NCBI GenBank assembly: GCA_004524425.1
Contig: SDNN01000021.1
Coordinates: 1 to 23,112, forward strand
Origin: Promethearchaeota archaeon
GTDB taxonomy: Archaea > Asgardarchaeota > Lokiarchaeia > Sigynarchaeales > SOKP01
Direction: 5' to 3'
DNA length: 23,112 bases
Numbering within the stretch: the stretch's first letter is position 1; each line of letters starts with the position of its first letter. This document shows positions 1 to 6,818 of the stretch, one piece after another. The notes beneath the pieces were generated by a model, which was not told where the DNA came from, did no database searches, and worked only from the letters and a program-made list of their open reading frames with translations. Both the position numbers and the translations under genes were made by a program.

Positions 1-2
1 AA

Positions 3-68
3 AAAGATCCTTTACATGCTGTGAAATTTAAGAATAAGCAAAAAAATAAAAAAGAATTAAGAAATTGA
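3..68 (+). CDS. C-terminal tail of an unidentified protein (partial)
   Basis: A plus-strand frame is open from the window edge and ends with TGA at 66-68, giving 21 visible residues with a Lys/Asn-rich tail. It would converge on the minus-strand glyceraldehyde-3-phosphate dehydrogenase with about 5 bp between stops, the same tight convergent packing seen near 22.67 kb. The fragment is too short to recognise and could be chance in AT-rich DNA. Confidence 0.3.
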   Translation, partial: KDPLHAVKFKNKQKNKKELRN

Positions 69-73
69 ATTTT

Positions 74-1081
74 TTATAATTTTTTAACGATTAAATCAGC
101 CAATCGATTAGAGTAGCCCCATTCGTTGTCATACCAGCTTAAAACGCTTGCTATGTTGTTAATTGTATTTGTAAATAAGCTACAGAATACGGAGCTGGCA
201 GGATTTCCAACAACATCACTGCTAACGAGAGGATCATCAGTGTACTCTAAAATCCCTTTTAATTCTCCTTCAGCTGCTGCTTTCATTTTAGCATTAATCT
301 CTTCCGCAGAAGCAACTCGCTCTAAATTAACTTTTAAATCAACCACACTGCCGTCAGTTGTTGGAACACGCATTGCGATTCCATCTAATTTGCCATTTAA
401 TTCTGGAAATACTAATCCTATAGCTGCGGCAGCACCTGTAGACGTGGGAACCATGTTCGCTGCACAAGCTCTTCCTCTCGTCATCTTAATTGGGGGATCA
501 GCTCTAGCAGTATCAACAGGTTTTTGATCACCTGTATAAGAATGAATTGTCGTCATGATTCCTTGTTGAATTTTAAAATTATCGTGTAAGACCTTCACAA
601 CCGGCCCTAAACAATTTGTTGTACAGCTGGCATTTGAAATAATTTTATGTTCATCCGTTAACTTATCATCATTACATCCGAGTACGACCGTAATATCTGG
701 ATCTGTAGCAGGGGCACTAATTAACACTCTTTTGGCACCAGCCTGAAGATGTTTTGCTGCACCATCTCTCTTAGTAAAAAAGCCCGTGCATTCGACGGCA
801 ACATCAATATTATTGCTTGAATGGGGAAGATTGGCAGGATCTCTTTCCGCAGTGATGGGTATTTCCTTTCCATCAATGACCAGTGATTTTTCTCTAGCTT
901 CCACTTTACCAGAGAATCTACCAAACACCGTGTCGTATTTTAATACGTATGCTAAGTATTTCGGTGCAAATAGATCATTAATAGAAACCACTTCGATATC
1001 ATTTCTATAGTTTGCCCAGATTGCTCTAAAAAAGTTACGTCCAATTCTCCCAAATCCATTTATCGCTATTCGTTTTACCAT
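74..1081 (-). CDS. gap: Glyceraldehyde-3-phosphate dehydrogenase, bacterial/eukaryotic type I
   Basis: This is a full-length 335-aa phosphorylating GAPDH, which oxidises glyceraldehyde 3-phosphate to 1,3-bisphosphoglycerate with NAD(P). The N-terminus has the Rossmann motif INGFGRIGR (residues 7-15) and an Asp in SINDL (residues 33-37) of the kind that binds the NAD ribose. The catalytic motif SNASCTTNCLGP places the nucleophile at Cys153 and the partner His at His180 (HSYTGDQ). The C-terminus keeps WYDNEWGYSNR. The start is ATG with an AAGTGA ribosome-binding site about 6 nt upstream. Most archaea use a different GAPDH family (type II), so this copy probably came from bacteria. It is last on this strand, 256 bp after the polyferredoxin gene, so it may have its own promoter. 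Confidence 0.95.
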   Translation of the reverse strand: MVKRIAINGFGRIGRNFFRAIWANYRNDIEVVSINDLFAPKYLAYVLKYDTVFGRFSGKVEAREKSLVIDGKEIPITAERDPANLPHSSNNIDVAVECTGFFTKRDGAAKHLQAGAKRVLISAPATDPDITVVLGCNDDKLTDEHKIISNASCTTNCLGPVVKVLHDNFKIQQGIMTTIHSYTGDQKPVDTARADPPIKMTRGRACAANMVPTSTGAAAAIGLVFPELNGKLDGIAMRVPTTDGSVVDLKVNLERVASAEEINAKMKAAAEGELKGILEYTDDPLVSSDVVGNPASSVFCSLFTNTINNIASVLSWYDNEWGYSNRLADLIVKKL

Positions 1082-1337
1082 ATATATTCACTTCTAGTAG
1101 TTAATATTTTGAATTTATTATTTTATATTAGAAAGTCGATCTAAATATACGTTTGATTTTTTATTAATTTTTTTTTATTCGGTTCGAAAATTTTCTCTCC
1201 GAATATAATTAAGAAATTTCTCAAATCTGATCTTTTATGACTAAAAAAAAGGTGAGGATTCCATAATTCTGATAATTCGGTTAATATTAGAATAAATCGA
1301 TTAAAAAATAAGTATTGAGGAATATGAATAAAAAAAT

Positions 1338-2120
1338 TTACTCTTCTTGTTCTTCCAGGGTTTCCTTTCCTAATAATCTCATTACAGCATCAGCAAGCTT
1401 GTTTTGACTGCGGCTCATGATGCCCTTAATTTTACCTTCTTTTCCCAGCACTCTAAGCATGATTCCATTCCACACTGAACCTGGCTCTCCTTTTACCTTC
1501 TTAAAAAAATCGCGATGTACTTCTACACTTATATTTTCATAATTTTTTGCGGCTTCTGAGCATTTGAAACACAATATGCATTTGTCTTTATCCACTTCTA
1601 CTTCTTTACCATTTCTGGATAAGGCTCCTACGGAACATTCGTCTGCAAACTGTTCAATAACCTTATTATCCTTCTCAGTACAAGTGATTTTAATGCTTCC
1701 TTCTACAACCTTACGAATTTTTTGTCCGCTTTCAAGGGTGCGAACTTCTTCCTCAAATTCAGGAAGAGAACCATTCTCGACGAGATTCAGTTTCTCTTCT
1801 CCATTGATATATAATTCTAACGTGTAACCCGGGCAAATCCACGTGCAACTCCCGCACCAGATACATTTATCCGTGTCAACAACGATTTTATGGTCTGATT
1901 CCATCTTCATCTCTTCTGGAGTGCCAATAGCTGTCCTTTTAAGCGGTTTCTCCACCCCTTCAACTTTAATTGTCGTCACAGGACAGACCCTGTGGCAGAA
2001 GCCACATTCTATACATCGGTCTTCATGGTAGCGGAGAACCTGAACGTGATTAAGCATTTTATACTCATAATCTACGGTATTTTCATCCACTTGGATGGTT
2101 TTTTTTGACGGTAAAGACAT
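1338..2120 (-). CDS. Polyferredoxin (three 4Fe-4S motifs)
   Basis: A 260-aa cytosolic iron-sulfur protein with no signal peptide or membrane segment. Two classical CxxCxxCxxxCP motifs lie at residues 36-47 and 86-97 and form a two-cluster ferredoxin unit. A third set, CxxCxxC at 181-187, lacks the usual fourth Cys nearby; Cys162 in an ECSVGAL stretch is the likely remaining ligand, as in a ferredoxin whose halves are swapped. The rest is acidic and Lys-rich and I do not recognise it. It follows the FrhB/FdhB-type gene by 94 bp and is probably co-transcribed with it, which suggests an electron carrier or wiring subunit for the upstream HdrA/MvhD module. The precise partner is not shown by the sequence. 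Confidence 0.8.
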   Translation of the reverse strand: MSLPSKKTIQVDENTVDYEYKMLNHVQVLRYHEDRCIECGFCHRVCPVTTIKVEGVEKPLKRTAIGTPEEMKMESDHKIVVDTDKCIWCGSCTWICPGYTLELYINGEEKLNLVENGSLPEFEEEVRTLESGQKIRKVVEGSIKITCTEKDNKVIEQFADECSVGALSRNGKEVEVDKDKCILCFKCSEAAKNYENISVEVHRDFFKKVKGEPGSVWNGIMLRVLGKEGKIKGIMSRSQNKLADAVMRLLGKETLEEQEE

Positions 2121-2214
2121 GATTCTTCACTAATATTTTTTCTTTTTTATCATTACAATATATTTTTGTTTGTTATTAATATAAAACTATAATTTGAAAA
2201 TAAAGACTATAAAA

Positions 2215-3354
2215 TTAGGTTTTTTCTAATTCCATTTGATTGATTGCCTTTGCACTGCGGAATGGTACATCGTCTACTGATTCTCCTGCTCTATATTTAA
2301 ATTTCTTTTGGAATGCTTCGCTAAGTGATTGGAAGTAGAGCGATAATGGTAGGCTCATCGGACAATTATTGTCACAATTACCGCATTCCACGCAGCGATC
2401 AGCCACGTGAGCAACCCTAGTTAATTGATACGCTTCTTTATTGATGGTTTTATCTTTTCGTTTTTTCTGCAAGATGCAGTCAACACAATAACATACAGGG
2501 CATCCTCTAATACACATTCCACACATCGTGCATTTTTGAAACATTTCAATTTTTTCTTCTTGTGATAGCTTTTCCCATTCCTCTAGATCTTTTGCTCTTT
2601 GATCTCTTGCCTTCTCTAAGATTTTATCCATTTGATCCGCATTTGCCGTTTTGATGTCCTTTGGGAGATCTTTTGTGGCGATCTTGGATTTTTGTACTAA
2701 TTCATTTCCCTTTTCTGAATAAACCTTTAAGATTACTTCATCTGAATCCATGGGAATGCCTATATCGCTGATTGCTAAGTCTCCAATGACGGGTTCTTTT
2801 CTAATACATCTTAAACAGTTATCCGCAGGCATTAAATTGGTTTCTACCGTGCTTCCATCTTCCATTTTTACGATTAGGCCGTTATCTCCCACTTTTTCTT
2901 TAACCACTTTTTCGGGATCAACATCCTTTACTTTCTTTATCTCTCTCCCAGCTTTAGGGAGCATGCCGCGATCTTCAATTCCAATGATAAAGACATTATC
3001 CAAATCGATCTGCTTGATTTTAGCTAATTCCACAATTGCTCTTGTATCACACGGTCTTGCTATCACGCCCACCTTTTCTGTTAGTGCGCCACCAGCTGAT
3101 TTATGTAAAAATTTTCCTGCGCTATCAGTTCGAGCAAAACCATAGGCTATAAAATTTGATAGGGGAAAATCTTCGATCTCCTCTGGTTTGCTAACTAATA
3201 CCGGAGAGATGGTAAATCTATCAATAGCCTTGGTTTTTTTATCGACTTTAGCTTGAGCACTAATTACCTTGTCCACAAATTTTTCTTGTAATAAAGTGGT
3301 CAATAATTTAGGAAATTCATCAATTTTTATTAGATACTCTGCCATAACGTCCAT
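2215..3354 (-). CDS. FrhB/FdhB-type iron-sulfur oxidoreductase with C-terminal dicluster ferredoxin domain
   Basis: A 379-aa protein. The region around residues 95-112 (GVIARPCDTRAIVEL) is the signature seen in F420 hydrogenase/formate dehydrogenase beta-type proteins. A CLRC pair at 180-183 followed by GDLAISDIG fits the same family. A charged helical stretch (about 240-270) leads to an HdrC-like double ferredoxin: Cys275/278/281/285 and Cys321/324/327/331. Three extra cysteines (288, 290, 293) directly follow the first motif. The first ATG is preferred because GAGGT lies about 10 nt upstream; the ATG three codons later lacks such a site. Downstream of selenoprotein mvhD, it probably exchanges electrons between HdrA/MvhD and a soluble carrier (F420, ferredoxin or NAD(P)). 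The carrier cannot be told from sequence alone. Confidence 0.75.
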   Translation of the reverse strand: MDVMAEYLIKIDEFPKLLTTLLQEKFVDKVISAQAKVDKKTKAIDRFTISPVLVSKPEEIEDFPLSNFIAYGFARTDSAGKFLHKSAGGALTEKVGVIARPCDTRAIVELAKIKQIDLDNVFIIGIEDRGMLPKAGREIKKVKDVDPEKVVKEKVGDNGLIVKMEDGSTVETNLMPADNCLRCIRKEPVIGDLAISDIGIPMDSDEVILKVYSEKGNELVQKSKIATKDLPKDIKTANADQMDKILEKARDQRAKDLEEWEKLSQEEKIEMFQKCTMCGMCIRGCPVCYCVDCILQKKRKDKTINKEAYQLTRVAHVADRCVECGNCDNNCPMSLPLSLYFQSLSEAFQKKFKYRAGESVDDVPFRSAKAINQMELEKT

Positions 3355-3507
3355 GAGTTTTTAAACCTCATATTTTCTATATAAAATAATTCAATTTAAA
3401 TTGCTTTGAACTAAATTTGTTTTTTTCTAAATACTAATTTAACTTCCTTATTTTTAATAAATTTTTTTTGAAAACTTTTTATTTAACTTTATTTTATTAC
3501 CTTTTTT

Positions 3508-3586
3508 ATATGCGTTAAGAATGGTACTTCCATTTCTTCAATTAAGTTCTCGTTTTTTTAACTTAATTTCATCAGATAACACATAT
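3508..3586 (-). promoter_or_regulatory. Candidate SECIS element in the 3' UTR of selenoprotein mvhD
   Basis: Read on the minus strand, this begins 11 nt after the mvhD stop. Helix I is ATATGTGTTA (3577-3586) with TAACGCATAT (3508-3517), 10 bp with one G.U. Then come TC and a TGATGA core strand. Helix II is AATTAAGTT (3560-3568) with AACTTAATT (3540-3548), 9 perfect bp. The apical loop is 11 nt and starts with seven A residues (3549-3559). TGA sits directly 5' of helix II and GAA directly 3', giving a tandem sheared G.A/A.G pair as in the kink-turn core of eukaryotic SECIS elements, with A's in the apical loop. A small side hairpin (AATGG/CCATT, 3520-3534) lies on the 3' strand. Found by eye; no folding was run. 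Confidence 0.7.
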
Positions 3587-3597
3587 GCGTTATTCTT

Positions 3598-4032
3598 TTA
3601 TTTTTTCTTTGAAGTGCCGCCTTTTGGGCGTAAGGGATTAGGTCCTAATTTTCTAATTGTTTCATCGAACTCGATTGCTACTTCTCTGAATTTTGAACCT
3701 TCAGCTGAACTGCAAAATTCCATTCTTATTCGTTCCGGCTCTAATCCAATAGCTTTAAGGACTTCATGTAAGTATTCCGAAAGACGATACGCAAAATAGT
3801 TGCCTATCTCGTAATCGCATTCGTGAGGGTATCATCCAACAATTAAAACGCCATCAGCGCCTCTACCGAAGGATCTCATTACCACATCTGAATCGACTCT
3901 TCCAGTACATGGAACTAGCACGGTTCTCAATGAGGGGGGATACTGTGCACGAATGGTTCCTGCCATATCCGCTCCTCCATATCCTCATTTCAAGCATAAA
4001 AATGCCATGATTTTAATATCGTTTTCTGCCAT
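3598..4032 (-). CDS. mvhD: MvhD/VhuD-type [2Fe-2S] electron-transfer subunit, selenoprotein with two Sec
   Basis: This 144-aa reading frame becomes visible only when two in-frame TGA codons are read through. ATG at 4030-4032 has GAGGTG 6 nt upstream and starts 13 nt after the hdrA stop; the frame ends with TAA at 3598-3600. The product aligns without gaps over the cluster-binding region with the Cys-only MvhD at 12882-13340: C13/U16/C42/U67/C72 here match C22/C25/C51/C76/C81 there. Shared blocks include GADMAG versus GADLAG, QYPPS, GRV, and GLEPERIR versus GIEPERFR. MvhD passes electrons from a hydrogenase, formate dehydrogenase or other donor into HdrA. VhuD of methanococci is a known selenoprotein. 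A Cys-to-stop pseudogene is unlikely because both TGAs fall exactly on ligand cysteines and the rest is intact. Confidence 0.9.
3832..3834 (-). other. UGA read as selenocysteine, Sec67 of MvhD
   Basis: In-frame TGA within GVLIVG-U-YPHECDY. The Cys paralog has GVLVTGCHIGDCHY at the aligned site (Cys76). Confidence 0.88.
3985..3987 (-). other. UGA read as selenocysteine, Sec16 of MvhD
   Basis: In-frame TGA within FLCLK-U-GYGGADMAG. The Cys paralog has FCCNWCSYAGADLAG, so UGA replaces Cys25 of the CxxC cluster motif. Confidence 0.88.
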
Positions 4033-4038
4033 GCGGGA

Positions 4039-4044
4039 CACCTC
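4039..4044 (-). promoter_or_regulatory. Ribosome-binding site of mvhD
   Basis: GAGGTG on the minus strand, 6 nt before the ATG at 4030-4032 and just after the hdrA stop. It supports a real start for the hidden mvhD gene. Confidence 0.7.
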
Positions 4045-4045
4045 T

Positions 4046-6007
4046 TTACTCCTCGATGGGTAATAATTCGTCGATATATGCATTATATTGTATATCTCGG
4101 TAATAGGCCAGTTCTATAGCTTTTGATGGGCATATGGCAGCGCAAGTTCCGCAACCTCTGCAACTAATGAGATCTACTACGATGTTTCCCTTTTCATTCA
4201 CTGAAATTGCATTGTAAGGGCACGCTTCAATACATTTATAGCATTTTGCACAGCGCTCGTCGGATGGATCGGCTCGGATTAATTCAATGGAATATTCTCC
4301 TCTTCCCATGGGGATGCCTGCCGTAGATGCTGCAGCTTTAGCTTGACTTACCGCAAGATCTATGGACTTCTGGCCTTGACAAGATCCAGCTAAATATATT
4401 CCAGGGACCTTGGTGTTTATGGGATCAAGCCGAGCATGAAGTTCTTTTAAGAAGCCATCGGGAGTTTTTTCAATGTTCATGACTTGAGCGATTTGATTCG
4501 TACCTGCAGACGGAAGTGAGGCAGATGATAACACGACCATGTGAAATTCTTTCTTCACTATCGTGTCAGTACCGACGGGTTCAAATTGTACGATTAAATT
4601 TTTAGTTAACGGATCCTCTTCAATCGTGCCAATCATTCCTTTTATGAATAAAATATCCGCATTGCGAGCTCTTCTATAATATTCTTCATATCCCTTACCT
4701 CCGCATCTCATGTCAATATAATTCACAATTATCTCCGAATCAGGATATTCTGATTTGATGAGCTTCGAATTCTTGACAGATAAATTACAACATACCACGC
4801 TACAATAGGGATTCGTTTTTAAATCTCTAGATCCCACGCAATTGATGAATAAGATTTTTTTCGGACGTTTCCCATCAGAAGGACGCTTTAAATGTCCAAA
4901 TGTCGGGCCATTAGGAGCTAAAATCCTTTCGAGTTGGATTTGAGTTATAACGTTTTCATACGTGCCATAACCATAATCATCACCTTGATAGAGGTCCCAA
5001 CCGGTGGCCACGATAACCGTCCCAACCTCTAATTCCACAATTTCATCGTCTTGACTAAAATCTATTGCATCAGTGTCACACGCATCCACACAGGCAAAAC
5101 ATTCCACGCAGGAATCTCTCGCAATTTGCGAGACAGCAGGAACTGCTTGAGCAAAAGCGATATCTATGCATTTACGAGCAGATAGATTTTCATCAAAATA
5201 ATTTGGAACGTATATCGGACAAACCTCCGTGCAAGAACCACAGCCAGTACACAGCTCCTCATTGACATATCGCGATTTTCTCTTAACTTTAGCCTTAAAA
5301 TTTCCGATATATCCATCTAATTCAACAACTTCACTGTAAGAAAGAATGTCAATATTTGGATGACGTTCTGCTTCTAACATTTTTGGCCCCAGTATTCATA
5401 TTGAACAATCGTCTGTTGGAAATGTCCTATCCAGTTGGGACATTCTCCCGCCGGTGGTTGTTTCTTTCTCAACTAAATAGACTTTATAGCCTGCATCTCC
5501 TAAGTCAATCGCAGCAGATAATCCGGCTATACCTCCACCAATCACTAATGCTACTGGCTTAACTGGCACGACCTTAACGGGAATATCTTCTAATAATTGA
5601 GCTCTAGAAACTCCGGCCTTTATTAATTCGATTGATTTCTGCAAGGCTTCATCTCTAACCTCTGGAGCTTGATGGACATAGCTACAATGCTCTCTGATAT
5701 TCACGAACTCCAAATATCGTTGAGGTAATCCAGCCTCCTTTAATATAGCATGAAAAACCGGTTCATGTGTTAATGGAGTACAAGCTGCGACGACGATTCT
5801 ATCAAAATTCCTCTCTTCAATTTGTTCTTTTATGTATTCAGAACCTCCAGAAGTACACATGTTTAAATATTCATAAGCCCACACATTTTCCATTTTATCA
5901 ATTGCTTCCACGATTTTAGGCACATCTAATATTCCAGCAATGTTAATTCCTCAGCGGCACACAAAGACTCCAATTTTCTTTTTCTCAATGGTCTGATTTT
6001 CAGACAA
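4046..6007 (-). CDS. hdrA: HdrA, flavin/iron-sulfur electron-bifurcating subunit, selenoprotein with two Sec
   Basis: Reading through two TGAs gives one 653-aa HdrA of normal family length. Domains in order: N-terminal HdrA domain with C17-R-U19-GINIAG; FAD-binding GGGIAG at 157-162; a TFPTDDC(201)SI-U204-ILGPKM block; an inserted ferredoxin unit (C253 onward, CTGCGSCTEVCP); a Cys-rich CVGSRD...CSVVCC region; a second FAD contact block; and a C-terminal double ferredoxin (from 586 and 616). HdrA carries the FAD that splits or joins electron pairs between a low-potential ferredoxin and other partners. The start is TTG at 6005-6007 with AAGGTGG 5 nt upstream; GTG at 6014-6016 is an alternative, and TAA at 6020-6022 bounds the frame with no ATG before Cys17. 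mvhD follows 13 nt downstream. No HdrB or hydrogenase large subunit is in the window. Confidence 0.92.
5396..5398 (-). other. UGA read as selenocysteine, Sec204 of HdrA
   Basis: In-frame TGA within TFPTDDCSI-U-ILGPKM. The 1039-aa HdrA paralog has TFPTLDCSLCILAPKM with Cys60 at this position. Confidence 0.9.
5951..5953 (-). other. UGA read as selenocysteine, Sec19 of HdrA
   Basis: In-frame TGA within VFVCR-U-GINIAG. The HdrA paralog has LVCQCGINIAG with Cys465 at this position. Confidence 0.88.
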
Positions 6008-6281
6008 GTTCTCCACCTTTTACGTTTAATCCTCCAAATTGATACTAATCTAACGATTTTTATTCAGCTAATATTTAAAATCTTAATAATTACTTATTAT
6101 AGTTAAATTGTTGATATAATAAAAAATAAATCTTTATTAAAATTCAGAACGCTACTTTTAGAAACATTGACAAATAAGTAAATTATTTAAATAAAATGAT
6201 TATCAAGGATATCATTAAATAGCTTTCTTGGTCGAAATTCCCAATAAAATAAAATAAAAGAAAAATAAAATATAATTTATC
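6008..6281 (-). other. Intergenic leader upstream of hdrA
   Basis: This 274-bp AT-rich gap separates the ferredoxin-subunit gene from hdrA. It holds a hairpin at 6195-6216 (AATGATATC, CTT loop, GATAATCATT, one bulged A) and an 8-bp stem at 6094-6122 (TTATTATA/TATAATAA, 13-nt loop). Neither has a SECIS core. The first could be a 3'-end structure of the upstream gene. Several A/T tracts could serve as TATA boxes, but none stands out. Confidence 0.4.
6013..6019 (-). promoter_or_regulatory. Ribosome-binding site deciding the hdrA start
   Basis: AAGGTGG on the minus strand ends 5 nt before the TTG at 6005-6007, favouring TTG over the GTG at 6014-6016, which it overlaps. A GGAGG at 6031-6035 lies 14 nt before that GTG and 23 nt before the TTG, so the GTG is not fully excluded. 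Confidence 0.5.
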
Positions 6282-6818
6282 TCATTTAACATCCGATAAT
6301 TGCTCGGCAAATAAACGCTTAACCGCTTCTATTCGGGTTTCTTCTCCAATTTGCTCAACATTTTTCAAGGATATTGCTTCTTTTGGACAAACTGCAATGC
6401 ATTGAGGTTCCTTCTTTCCTACTTCAGGATCTATGAATTCCTCCTTCATACCTTCACATAAGTCGCACACGATTGCTTTTTGTGATTCCAAGTGCAAGGT
6501 TATTACCCCAAAATCACAAGCTCTTATACAAAACCCGCATCCATTGCATTTGTCATTATCTACAAGGATTGAACCATCTTCAGCTTTATCTAATGCTTTT
6601 TCTGGGCAAGAGCGAACGCAAGGAGCATCTTCACATTTTTGACACGCGAGTGCTATATTTAAAATGGGCTCAATTCTAACACGATGAATTCGGGTATTTA
6701 TTGGATTGAATTCTCCATCATGCACGAAGGAACAGACGCTTTCACAGGTTTCACAGCCAGTACAAAGGTCTGCATCTACACAAATAAATTGGTGAAGCCT
6801 TTTTCTCTTAGATGCCAT
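6282..6818 (-). CDS. Four-cluster ferredoxin subunit of the aldehyde oxidoreductase
   Basis: A 178-aa cytosolic protein of the HycB/DmsB-like ferredoxin type. It has four Cys clusters: CTGCETCESVC (19-29), CQKCEDAPCVRSCP (59-72), CNGCGFCIRAC (91-101), and CDLC (118-121) with CIAVCP (140-145). There is no Tat or Sec signal, so it acts in the cytoplasm. Its ATG abuts the stop codon of the tungsten oxidoreductase gene, which implies translational coupling and a stable complex. Small Fe-S subunits of this kind (AorA, BamC) accompany AOR-family catalytic subunits and carry electrons to a flavin subunit. Here the next gene is HdrA, which could be that flavoprotein. Confidence 0.88.
   Translation of the reverse strand: MASKRKRLHQFICVDADLCTGCETCESVCSFVHDGEFNPINTRIHRVRIEPILNIALACQKCEDAPCVRSCPEKALDKAEDGSILVDNDKCNGCGFCIRACDFGVITLHLESQKAIVCDLCEGMKEEFIDPEVGKKEPQCIAVCPKEAISLKNVEQIGEETRIEAVKRLFAEQLSDVK

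Noticed and set aside
1177..1204. ATTCGG/CCGAAT stem in the 256-bp gap upstream of gap
   Set aside because: Only 6 bp with a 16-nt loop, and on the transcribed strand it is followed by A's, so it is not a terminator. It could be an operator but there is no support.
3521..3799. A 92-codon plus-strand open frame
   Set aside because: It lies antisense to the recoded mvhD gene and the SECIS candidate, and its product has no recognisable features.
4046..5923. Two separate HdrA fragments (5396-5923 and 4046-5380) as a broken gene
   Set aside because: The break is a single in-frame TGA at a conserved Cys position, with no frameshift, and a second TGA upstream also falls on a conserved Cys. Recoding explains both; decay does not.
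3598..6007. Genome-wide reassignment of TGA (for example to Trp)
   Set aside because: Trp is encoded by TGG in these and neighbouring genes, and all four TGAs align with Cys rather than Trp.
6094..6122. 8-bp A/T stem in the hdrA leader as SECIS or riboswitch
   Set aside because: All-A/T stem without a core motif; expected by chance at this composition.
6195..6216. Hairpin in the hdrA leader as a second SECIS
   Set aside because: It has a 3-nt loop, one bulge and no tandem G.A core or A-rich apical loop.
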